The notes under the pieces are model-generated. The model had not been told where the DNA came from and made no database searches. It worked only from the letters and a program-made list of their open reading frames with translations. Of a stretch of DNA of 11,978 bases, positions 1 to 6,874 are shown piece after piece. Position numbers and translations under genes: made by a program. The stretch comes from Acidobacteriota bacterium (GTDB lineage Bacteria; Acidobacteriota; Terriglobia; Acidiferrales; UBA7541). Numbering within the stretch: position 1 is the first letter of the stretch; each line of letters opens with the position of its first letter. Where the stretch lies: positions 1 to 11,978 of the forward strand of contig PKUY01000257.1 of assembly GCA_003131705.1 (NCBI GenBank). The letters are read 5' to 3'.

Positions 1-881
1 AAGCCGTCCATTTCCACCAGCAGCGCGTTCAGAGTTTGCTCGCGCTCGTCGTGTCCTCCGCCCAATCCCGCACCGCGATGGCGGCCGACAGCATCAATTT
101 CATCGATGAAAATGATGCAAGGCGCGTTCTTCTTGCCCTGCTCGAAGAGGTCGCGGACGCGGCTTGCGCCGACGCCAACGAACATCTCCACGAAATCCGA
201 ACCCGAGATCGAGAAGAACGGAACGTTAGCCTCGCCGGCAATCGCGCGAGCGAGTAAAGTCTTGCCCGTGCCTGGAGGTCCGACGAGCAAAACGCCCTTG
301 GGAATGCGTCCGCCGAGCTTTTGGAATTTCTGCGGATCTTTCAAGAAGTCGATAATTTCGTACAGCTCTTCCTTGGCTTCATCGATCCCGGCCACGTCTT
401 TGAACGTGGCCTTCTTCTGCTGCGCGGTGAGAAGCCGGGCGCGAGATTTGCCGAAGCTGAGCGCTTTGTTGCCGCCCGCTTGCATCTGCCTCATCATGAA
501 AATCCAGATGGCTATGATCACGAGGAAGGGAAGGAGCGTGATGACGACGCTCAGCCAGTTGGCTTCTTTTACTTCCTTGTAATTGAAGAGAACGCCCTTG
601 TCCTGCAACGCTTTGGTAACGTCGGGAATGGCCGTGTTCGCGATTGTCACGCCGCGGAATTTGCCGCCGTCGCGGTATTCGCCCTGAAGTTCGGCGCTAT
701 TGGGAGAGAGATACACGGTTACATCTTTGACGGTTCCGCTCTCCACCTTCGCGAGGAAGTTGCTGTAATTCGGTTCGTCCTCGTGCGCCGTAGGCCCGCC
801 CTTGGAAGCCATCTGCCAAAGCACGGCGGCCAGCGCAATCATCATCACCCAAAATAGAACAGTGCGTACGGTTGAGTTCAC
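1..881 (-). CDS. ftsH: FtsH ATP-dependent zinc metalloprotease, N-terminal 293 residues (C-terminus off the left edge)
   Basis: Membrane-anchored AAA+ protease that degrades misfolded or regulatory membrane and cytosolic proteins. The visible part has a first membrane segment at about residues 8-24, a periplasmic domain at about 30-108, and a second membrane segment at about 109-130 (ends [10 protein letters not shown]). The AAA domain begins with [14 protein letters not shown] (about 160-173). Walker A is GPPGTGKT (201-208), the pore-loop region [14 protein letters not shown] is at 233-246, and Walker B is IIFIDEID (256-263). The second region of homology is just beginning ([13 protein letters not shown], 281-293) when the window ends. 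The zinc motif HEXXH would lie outside. I chose a GTG start at 881 because GAGG lies 7 nt upstream, overlapping the hpt stop codon; the next ATG codons fall inside the first membrane helix. Nine nt separate it from hpt, so it is co-transcribed with tilS and hpt. Confidence 0.97.
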   Translation of the reverse strand, partial: MNSTVRTVLFWVMMIALAAVLWQMASKGGPTAHEDEPNYSNFLAKVESGTVKDVTVYLSPNSAELQGEYRDGGKFRGVTIANTAIPDVTKALQDKGVLFNYKEVKEANWLSVVITLLPFLVIIAIWIFMMRQMQAGGNKALSFGKSRARLLTAQQKKATFKDVAGIDEAKEELYEIIDFLKDPQKFQKLGGRIPKGVLLVGPPGTGKTLLARAIAGEANVPFFSISGSDFVEMFVGVGASRVRDLFEQGKKNAPCIIFIDEIDAVGRHRGAGLGGGHDEREQTLNALLVEMDG

Positions 882-890
882 TGTGTTACC

Positions 891-1457
891 TCACCCTTTG
901 GATACTTTTCTGCGAACGCTCGCATGCCGCCCCCGGCCGCGCGGTCCAGAAGTCTTGCTCGCTACGTATGGGAGGTTGCGGTAAAGCCCGTTCTTGCCGC
1001 TCAACCCGTAGCCTACCCATTCCTTAGATGCTGCGGCGAAGCCGGTGTATTCAGCTTTTAAATTCACCTTCCGCGATGCCGCTTTGTCGAACAAGACCGC
1101 CAACCGCAGCGAGCGCGGCCCGCCTTCTTCCAGACGCTTCAGCAGGAAGTCCTGCGTTACGCCGGTATTGAGCACGGCGTCCACCACGAGAACGTCCCGG
1201 CCGCGAATCGTCGGCGGCGCGCTGAAAAAAATTTCGCGGTAATCATGTCCACTTACGCAAACGTCGCGCATTTCCGCGCGCACGAAGTGGCAGGCAACCG
1301 GACCCGAAATTTCGCGAACCAGATCCGCGGCGAAGAGAAACGAATTCTCGAGTACTACAACAATATCAAGCGTCCGGCCCTTAAAATCCCGCGAGATCGC
1401 GCGGCCCATCTGGCCAACTCGTGTCGCAAGACGCTGTCGAGTAAATACGACCTTCAT
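891..1457 (-). CDS. Hypoxanthine phosphoribosyltransferase-like protein with substituted catalytic loops
   Basis: A 188-residue type I phosphoribosyltransferase fold in the position normally held by hpt between tilS and ftsH. Canonical enzymes transfer phosphoribose from PRPP to hypoxanthine or guanine. The fold is recognisable: FKGRTLDIVVVLENSFLFAA (25-44), the PRPP loop VLVVDAVLNTGVT (89-101), a core strand LRLAVLFDK (117-125) and the C-terminal signature VGYGL...LYRNLPY (148-164). However, the usual E-D-I/V-x-D-T-G reads D-A-V-L-N-T-G, so one acidic residue and the catalytic-base Asp are missing. The usual L-K-G pyrophosphate loop is L-E-N, and GYGLD is GYGLS. An Arg/Lys-rich tail follows from about residue 171. 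The ATG at 1457 is preferred over an upstream in-frame start (1523), which would overlap tilS; GAGAGG precedes it. It may bind PRPP or a nucleotide without normal catalysis, so I do not assign the hpt symbol. Confidence 0.85.
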   Translation of the reverse strand: MKVVFTRQRLATRVGQMGRAISRDFKGRTLDIVVVLENSFLFAADLVREISGPVACHFVRAEMRDVCVSGHDYREIFFSAPPTIRGRDVLVVDAVLNTGVTQDFLLKRLEEGGPRSLRLAVLFDKAASRKVNLKAEYTGFAAASKEWVGYGLSGKNGLYRNLPYVASKTSGPRGRGRHASVRRKVSKG

Positions 1458-1464
1458 TCGCCTC

Positions 1465-3024
1465 TCAACGATGGTCTTCCACTTCCTCGATGACCACCCC
1501 GGCGCGCGTGCTATCGCGGACACAAAATTCGTCCGCCGCCGGCATTCCCCTCGCCCAGGCTACCTGTCCGCCGCTTTCGAGCACGGGCCAGCAGGCACGG
1601 TCGCGGTTCGGAACACGTCCCGCGAGGAACATTTCCTTTAACTTCCGGGGCTGCCGCCGGCCACGAGGCCGATACGCGTCCCCAGGCCGCCAATTCCGCA
1701 GGATCAGAGGGGAACGCAAAAGATCGGCATCGAGAGCCGCACCCTCCCTTTTAGTGTCGCGCTCCGCGATAGGCCAGTCAATCACTTTCAGGCAAAAGCG
1801 TCTATTCAGTTCTGGTACGGAAACAGTCGCCGCGCCGTGCCGAGGAAGGTTCACAACATACTGATACGCGCTGGGTGTTACGGCAATTTTTCGAGAGCGC
1901 AACGCATGCTGCGTGCCGCGCGCTCGCGAAAAAATCAAGTCACCGAAGTTTCGCTCGACAGTAACTCCGCCGGGTAGCTCGACGCGGCGTCCGCTCACGG
2001 ATTCCGTGGCGAGGCGAATTACCTGCTCCACGTGCGCGACCGCAAGCCCCTGCCGATCTCCGCGAATACCCTGATATAGACGGCGAACGAGGCGTTCGGT
2101 TAACGCGCGGAGCGGCGACGCGGTTTCGTTTACCGGACTCATCTCGCCGCCCATGCCATTGTCCGTCCCGCCTGAGATATCCATCGGCGCGAGCAAATTG
2201 TGGATCGAAATTTCCAGCTTTCCCTCGCTCCCCTGAACGAATGCGCGAAAGCGATCTTCCACAAGCGCGTTCCAAAATACTTGCTCTTCGCGCGCGAGTC
2301 CCGCGAGGTTGTTGAGGTGGCTCGCGACCTGCGGAGAAAAATCACGTTCGAGCACGGGCACGAGTTGTTCGCGAATCCGCGCACGCAGGCGGCGCAGATC
2401 GCCATTCGTCGAATCTTCGCGCCATGCCTGACCGAGTTCTCGCAAATATTTCCGCAACGCTTCTCGGCGTTCGCCGAGAAGTGGCCGAACGATCGAACCC
2501 GCCGTGGGATAGATTCCCGCAAGCCCCGTGGGCCCGGTTCCGCGAAGAATGTGCGCCAGAACAGTTTCAGCCTGATCGTCCGCGGTGTGCGCGACGAGAA
2601 TCCGTGTGGCTCGACCTTCCGCGATCAGGTGCTCGAAAAATGCGTACCGAAGACGCCGCGCGGCATCTTCGAGATTCCATTTGTTCCGCGCAGCCGCCGC
2701 CGAGACGTCCTCGCGATCTACGACATATTCGAGCCCGCGCACCTGCGCCAGCTCCGCGACGAACCGGGCGTCTTCGTCCGATTCCGCGCCGCGCAGGCAA
2801 TGGTCAAAATGCACCACCAGCAGCGTGATGCCGAGCTTATCGCGCAGGCTTTCGAGGAGACGCAGAAGCGCCACAGAGTCGGCTCCGCCGGACACGGCCA
2901 CACCGGCCCGGTCGCCCGGCATGAGCAGACGCGTCTGACGAATGTTCGCGAGGAGTCGTTGTTCGAGTGGCGTCACGGCGGTAAATTCCGTGCCGGCAAT
3001 GCCGGCCTGCATCCATGGTAGCAC
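1465..3024 (-). CDS. tilS: tRNA(Ile)-lysidine synthetase TilS
   Basis: ATP-dependent enzyme that attaches lysine to C34 of the minor tRNA-Ile(CAU), changing its charging and decoding from Met to Ile. At 519 residues it is the long, three-domain form. The N-type ATP-pyrophosphatase domain carries the P-loop SGGADS (45-50), HFDHCLRGAESDEDARF (72-88), a KWNLEDAARRLRY segment (115-127) and AHTADDQAETVL (145-156). The tRNA-binding linker has REDSTN (202-207) and RRLRARIREQLVP (211-223). The C-terminal TilS domain is seen in LRNWRPGDAYRPRGR and KLKEMFLAGRVPNRDR. The annotated GTG start (3024) and an ATG at 3012 are both possible; neither has a strong ribosome-binding site. The stop lies 7 nt before hpt. 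It is first in the tilS-hpt-ftsH operon, an order conserved in many bacteria. Confidence 0.96.
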   Translation of the reverse strand: MLPWMQAGIAGTEFTAVTPLEQRLLANIRQTRLLMPGDRAGVAVSGGADSVALLRLLESLRDKLGITLLVVHFDHCLRGAESDEDARFVAELAQVRGLEYVVDREDVSAAAARNKWNLEDAARRLRYAFFEHLIAEGRATRILVAHTADDQAETVLAHILRGTGPTGLAGIYPTAGSIVRPLLGERREALRKYLRELGQAWREDSTNGDLRRLRARIREQLVPVLERDFSPQVASHLNNLAGLAREEQVFWNALVEDRFRAFVQGSEGKLEISIHNLLAPMDISGGTDNGMGGEMSPVNETASPLRALTERLVRRLYQGIRGDRQGLAVAHVEQVIRLATESVSGRRVELPGGVTVERNFGDLIFSRARGTQHALRSRKIAVTPSAYQYVVNLPRHGAATVSVPELNRRFCLKVIDWPIAERDTKREGAALDADLLRSPLILRNWRPGDAYRPRGRRQPRKLKEMFLAGRVPNRDRACWPVLESGGQVAWARGMPAADEFCVRDSTRAGVVIEEVEDHR

Positions 3025-3118
3025 TCGCGAGAGGAAGGGTCGAGCGACGCGAGTCTCGGATGAAGCTAGTTTCCGCGGACCGCAGGAACGGGTGAGAGTG
3101 GCTCGATCATCCTAATTT

Positions 3119-3532
3119 TTACAGGCTGTCGGCGGCGTGTTGCGTGAATAGATCGCGGCTCGACGATATGCTGCGGTCCAGCACAACGGCTGCGAAATGC
3201 GAACACCGCTGCTGCTCTTGCGCCGCCCAGAAAGAAATGCTCGGAGTTAGTTTGCGCGAAGAGTGTTCAAGCGAATGAAGCAGATTGTAATAGGCTCCGA
3301 CCGCGCGGACCTGCGTCCGATCGGGTGCGTGCTCTGGGCAGAGTCGAACCAGTTGCAGGAACCGCTTGAAGTCGTCTGCGATCAAGCTGTCGTTCACCAG
3401 GCCGGCCACTTCGAGCACGTGGTCCGACAGTTCCACCTCGCTGGCGGACGCCAGCACCGATCGGCAGTAGTAAACAAACTGAGTGAGTGACGCCAGTAAA
3501 ACCGCGCAAATCAGTACTGCGATCATCGACAT
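3119..3532 (-). CDS. Small hypothetical protein with one N-terminal membrane segment
   Basis: A 137-residue protein of unknown function. Residues 2-22 (MIAVLICAVLLASLTQFVYYC) are strongly hydrophobic and end in YYCRS, fitting a single N-terminal anchor with a mostly soluble, predicted helical C-terminal part. The soluble part contains FKRFLQLVRLCPEH (about 55-68), AVGAYYNLLHSLE (77-89) and CSHFAAVVLDRSISSSRDLF (110-129). This pattern resembles small conserved proteins I associate with Acidobacteriota, but I know of no assigned function. It lies 94 nt upstream of tilS on the same strand and could share a transcript. The start at 3532 has only a weak GGTGAT in front of it. Confidence 0.7.
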   Translation of the reverse strand: MSMIAVLICAVLLASLTQFVYYCRSVLASASEVELSDHVLEVAGLVNDSLIADDFKRFLQLVRLCPEHAPDRTQVRAVGAYYNLLHSLEHSSRKLTPSISFWAAQEQQRCSHFAAVVLDRSISSSRDLFTQHAADSL

Positions 3533-3820
3533 ATCACCGGGCTTTCAAGACGAAATTTTGGAGCCGATTTCAGCTTCTCTGTAGCGCGAACGGGTGACCC
3601 TGCAAATCGGCATAAATCACTCTGGGACAATAATTTGCGCTTGCACTCCACACCCTTACAGTCTCGCGGCTCTTCTATGAATCAGGGCGATGGGTTCAGG
3701 GTAACTTCGGGGGGAACATGCGGTCAATGTTACCAAGGTACTACGCAAAGCGTTCGGTGGGTCCCGCGCGAAAAATGGGAACCGGCGGCGCATTTGCAAG
3801 CTGCGTCGGCCCGACCTGCT
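3533..3820. other. Intergenic region, no gene recognised
   Basis: A stretch of 288 bases between the response regulator and the small membrane protein. I see no reading frame with family similarity and no convincing terminator hairpin with a T-run. It presumably holds the promoter of the downstream minus-strand genes, but I could not fix a -35/-10 pair with confidence. Confidence 0.4.
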
Positions 3821-4651
3821 TTAATCGAGATACTTCACGAAGACAACTTCGTTTTGCGCTTCGTTGTAGAGCAGCTCATCCACATTCGCCTGCACGAGCA
3901 CCAATCCAAATGCACCAGGCCGCAATCCCTTCTGTTCACGGATCTCACCGTGCTTGGTCGGCTCATTGTCGTGCGCGATGGCGGCGTGGTCGAGACCGGC
4001 AAATTTGAATCCCGGACCGGGATCGGCAATGCGGTACATCAGCATGCGTTTGGCGCGGAGACAGGAGATACGAACAGTTCGCTTGGGATTCAGTTTGCCG
4101 CCCCATTCGATCGCGTTCATCAGGAGTTCGTGGAAGGCTTGCCCTACCGCGTTGCGGACATCTTCAGGAAGTCCCGTTTCGAGCTGTGCCAGGAAGGCTT
4201 CCAGAACTTCGGCGGTTTCGAGCGAACAGGGAACCAGCAGCTCGATCCATTCGGGCTTGGCGGAAACAACCTCGATGGGCGGAACGCGCAGTTTTTTTTC
4301 AAGTGACTTGCGCACGAGCGCGAGAAGCGCCTTACGCTCGATCGGCTTGGACATGTATTCATCGGCATGCTCGCGAATCGCGCCTAAAAGAGTTCCCGGC
4401 GCTTCGTCCGAAGTCATGACGATTACTTTCGGCCGCGTCTTTTTTCCGCGCAGCGCGGCCAGCACGTCGAATCCGCTCATGCGGGGCATCCAGACGTCCA
4501 GCAGAAGCAGATCGAATTTCGTTTTCTTGAGTTTCTTCAGGGCGTCGAAGCCGTCTTTCGCCGTCGAGACCGAATATTTTTCCGCGCGCAGAATGTCGGA
4601 AAGCCACTGCCGGGTCGTGCGGTCGTCATCGGCCACCAGAATTCGCTTCAT
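3821..4651 (-). CDS. Response regulator with C-terminal HATPase_c (anti-sigma-factor-kinase-like) output domain
   Basis: A 276-residue two-domain signalling protein. Residues 1-120 form a CheY-like receiver with the acidic pocket D8/D9, the phospho-acceptor D52 (LLLLDVWMPRMSG), T80 and K102 (MSKPIE). After a linker, residues about 136-276 form a GHKL ATPase of the RsbW/HATPase_c_2 type, with the N-box AFHELLMNAIEWG (E175, N179), the G1 box ADPGPGF (209-215) and the G2 box GLRPGAFGL (242-250). There is no dimerisation/His-phosphotransfer segment, so this is not a hybrid histidine kinase. The likely role, from the families, is phosphorylation-controlled binding of, or Ser/Thr kinase action on, an anti-sigma antagonist. 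No partner sigma factor, antagonist or sensor kinase is adjacent. The ATG start at 4651 has GAGGAAG just upstream. Confidence 0.9.
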   Translation of the reverse strand: MKRILVADDDRTTRQWLSDILRAEKYSVSTAKDGFDALKKLKKTKFDLLLLDVWMPRMSGFDVLAALRGKKTRPKVIVMTSDEAPGTLLGAIREHADEYMSKPIERKALLALVRKSLEKKLRVPPIEVVSAKPEWIELLVPCSLETAEVLEAFLAQLETGLPEDVRNAVGQAFHELLMNAIEWGGKLNPKRTVRISCLRAKRMLMYRIADPGPGFKFAGLDHAAIAHDNEPTKHGEIREQKGLRPGAFGLVLVQANVDELLYNEAQNEVVFVKYLD

Positions 4652-4705
4652 CTCTTCCTCTGTGATGTGGGGTACAGGCAGCGTTGCGGATCGTGGCGCT
4701 GGGCA

Positions 4706-5131
4706 TCACCTGTTTGCTATGTGATAAGCCGGAACCTTCGAGAGGATGATTTCCGGCCACAAGAGTGTACATTGCCGTGCAACTTTTTCCGCGATAGGGC
4801 GTGAGGCGCGGCTTGGAGGCGGCATTGGGAGCACGCCATTGGATTGAACGATGACTCGAGACGAACCGAGGAAATCCTCGGCGAAATTAACGCCGCCGCC
4901 CGAAGTGAACTGGGCTTCGGCGTTCCAAGTGTAGGAATATGTGCCGTCGTTGACCGTGTTGCCGGATGCGTCTGGAGTGAAGCTCGATATGTGATTTCCC
5001 CCGTCAGCGGTGACGGGTGCCATGACGTCCTCGGTGCAGCCAGTATAGTTAGGGGTCCGGGCGGACTGCGAAAGCAGGTTGGCCCACGGGTCGTACGAAA
5101 ACTGATAGCCCCAGCAGTATTGACCGGTGTC
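4706..5131 (-). pseudogene. RHS-repeat protein C-terminal fragment (decayed)
   Basis: Reading on the minus strand from a stop at 5134-5132, the frame gives YCWGYQFSYDPWANLLSQ, then NYTGCTEDV, then FTPDASGNTVNDGTYSYTW and finally EDFLGSSRVIVQSNG. These are the Tyr/Asp/Gly-rich repeats and the EDxLGSSR signature found just before the hypervariable tip of RHS/YD-repeat proteins. The large N-terminal shell is absent, and a stop sits directly upstream. After about position 4829 the protein sequence loses any RHS character and runs in frame to 4706. An ATG at 5023 lies inside the repeat and is not a natural start. It is therefore a remnant of a much larger gene, stranded 11 nt after the VWFA-like gene. 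Confidence 0.75.
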
Positions 5132-5142
5132 TCACGCAAATG

Positions 5143-6075
5143 TTACGGACCGGGGACGAAGACTGTGTCGGCGGCGGAGATTTCGACGTTGTGCTGCTCG
5201 GTGCGGACGCGGAAGCGCCGGAATTCTCCCTTTTTCCTGGTGCTGCGGGCAGTCTCAAAAGTTAGGAAGTACTGGTTGTGGACGACCATATCCAACTGGT
5301 CGAGGAACGGCGCAAAGGAAATGGGAGTGTCCAGACCCTGGAAAAACGACTCGCCTCCGGTCTCATCGGCCATCTGCGCGAGGTTGCTCTGGCCGTAGTT
5401 CACGCGAAAAAGGTTCCGTCCCTGGCGACCCGCACCCCTGGCATACAGCGTGTGAACGATAATGCCGGCCTTCTGCGCTTTCTCAATCGTGGACGTAACA
5501 TCGGGGCTGTTCGGATCACCGCGAAAGCGGTCAATGCCATCGGCGATAATCAACATTTCGTGGCGCGAGTTATTCACACGCCATTTCGACATCAGGTCCA
5601 TTATCGAAAGATAGATGCTAGTAGAAGCGCCCGTGAAACCAACGGTGATGCGCACAGATTTGGCCACGGCTTCGTGGTCGGTACTGAACTGTGATGCGGG
5701 CTGCACAATGCCGTTGGTGGCGTAGAAAACGCCGATACTAGTTGCCGGAGATTGCGATCGGATGAATTTGCGCAGGTCTTCGAGTTGGTTTCCGATATTC
5801 GTGGCGTCGTCGATCAGAATCGCCAGTTCCAGCTTGCCTCTCTCACCTTGTGCCGGGACCCACCCGATGACGTCCTCGCGGGTCTTGCCGGTGTACACAG
5901 TAACGTCTTCCTTGCCGAGAGCCGGTGGGGCCGTAAAGCTGGGGCCAAGTACCGTCACGACTGTTGTGGCCGGGACTTTCGACGCCGTCTGCGGCTGGGC
6001 CTGGACAGCATGCGCAAGAAAAAAGACCGAAGCGAAAAGGAACGAGCCCGTTAGCAGTCTCAGGAACGTGATCAC
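5143..6075 (-). CDS. Secreted VWFA-like domain protein (acidobacterial type)
   Basis: A 310-residue exported protein. A GTG start at 6075 is chosen because GGAGG lies 8 nt upstream; translation from there begins directly with a signal peptide (VITFLRLLTGSFLFASVFFL...AQA, cleavage near residue 26). The longer frame back to 6273 adds a Cys/Arg-rich segment with no sign of being protein. The segment 37-80 resembles the beta-rich N-terminal region of VWFA-related proteins. The VWA fold follows: LELAILIDDATN (82-93) at the metal-site position, TGASTSIYLSIMDLM (148-162), HEMLIIADGIDR (172-183) and GIIVHTLYA (204-212). The usual D-x-S-x-S is D-D-A-T-N, so the MIDAS is weakened. The C-terminal 260-310 stretch (YFLTFE...FRRFRVRT) is the beta-strand tail typical of this group. 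The ligand is unknown; adhesion or protein-protein binding outside the membrane is the family expectation. Confidence 0.85.
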   Translation of the reverse strand: MITFLRLLTGSFLFASVFFLAHAVQAQPQTASKVPATTVVTVLGPSFTAPPALGKEDVTVYTGKTREDVIGWVPAQGERGKLELAILIDDATNIGNQLEDLRKFIRSQSPATSIGVFYATNGIVQPASQFSTDHEAVAKSVRITVGFTGASTSIYLSIMDLMSKWRVNNSRHEMLIIADGIDRFRGDPNSPDVTSTIEKAQKAGIIVHTLYARGAGRQGRNLFRVNYGQSNLAQMADETGGESFFQGLDTPISFAPFLDQLDMVVHNQYFLTFETARSTRKKGEFRRFRVRTEQHNVEISAADTVFVPGP

Positions 6076-6077
6076 GT
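6066..6077. promoter_or_regulatory. Perfect 12-bp palindrome over the VWFA-like gene start codon
   Basis: ACGTGATCACGT is its own reverse complement and contains the GTG start codon (6075-6073). It may be a protein-binding site or chance; there is no second copy in the intergenic region that I can see. Confidence 0.2.
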
Positions 6078-6305
6078 GAACAACCTCCAATAGACAGATG
6101 CACCAGCGGGTGGAAAGGGTGTCATGCCGATTTAGCCCACAACGGCGCGGAATACAAAAACGCCGCCAGCGACGCTTCGCAGCCTCTCCACATCGAACAC
6201 ACACCCACGAGTTGCATATCGAGTAAGCGGGAGTTAAGCTTTCGCGTCGTCGGCTGCGAAGAACGAGCTGCATTTGAGAGAGCGCTGATGGACGGGGAGA
6301 ACCGG

Positions 6306-6851
6306 ATGCGAGCGTCGAGCCGAATCTTCATGCTTTTGGTGTGCCTTGCAATTTCGCCCATGAGTTTTGCGACGCCGATGCCTCAAGATCCCGCGTCCGC
6401 GGGCGCACAGGAAAAGGATCGCGCCGCGATCGGGGCGGCCGTGCAGAACTACATGGACTCCTGGAACAAGCACAACGTGCATGCCGTGGCCCTGACGTAC
6501 ACGGAAGATACTGATTTGATCAACAACTTCGGGGCTTTAACCCACGGCCGCGCGCAGATTGAAGCGACATTCGGACCCATGCTGGCGGGGGTTTACAGCG
6601 AGACCCACCAAACGGGGAGCGCCAAGAGCATCCGCTTTCTGAAACCTGACGTGGCTGCGGTGGACCTGGACTGGGAAATGACGGGCGCCAAAAATCAGGA
6701 CGGAAGCGTGCGGCCCACTCGCAAGGGTCTTCACAGTTTGATCATGACGAAGCAGAGCGACGGAGCGTGGCTCATCGCCGTGATGCACATCCACGAGTAT
6801 ACGATTACGCCGCCTCTTGCTCCGCAGACGAGTCAACCGCCGGCGCGATGA
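6306..6851 (+). CDS. Secreted SnoaL/DUF4440-like protein (SgcJ/EcaC family)
   Basis: A 181-residue exported protein with an NTF2-like alpha+beta barrel. I chose the ATG at 6306 over the one at 6288 because GGGGAG lies 6 nt before it and the signal peptide (MRASSRIFMLLVCLAISPMSFA) then starts at once. The SnoaL-like body begins at AAIGAAVQNYMDSWNKHNVHAVA (about 40-62), followed by YTEDTDLINNFGALTHGRAQIE, a central strand RFLKPDVAAVDLDWEM and the final strands HSLIMTKQSDGAWLIAVMHIHEY. Members are often labelled oxidoreductase, but most are small-ligand-binding or uncharacterised proteins, so I make no reaction claim. It diverges from the VWFA-like gene across about 230 bp and converges on the amidase with only 23 nt between stops. 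Confidence 0.85.
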   Translation: MRASSRIFMLLVCLAISPMSFATPMPQDPASAGAQEKDRAAIGAAVQNYMDSWNKHNVHAVALTYTEDTDLINNFGALTHGRAQIEATFGPMLAGVYSETHQTGSAKSIRFLKPDVAAVDLDWEMTGAKNQDGSVRPTRKGLHSLIMTKQSDGAWLIAVMHIHEYTITPPLAPQTSQPPAR

Positions 6852-6874
6852 AAGGCGCGATCCTCGCGCAAAAA

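Noticed and set aside
2200..3021. Plus-strand 273-residue ORF
   Set aside because: Antisense to tilS, which has clear catalytic motifs in its own frame.
4717..5139. Minus-strand 140-residue ORF over the RHS fragment
   Set aside because: Out of frame with the YD repeats; composition is Pro/Ser/Thr/Arg-rich shadow sequence.
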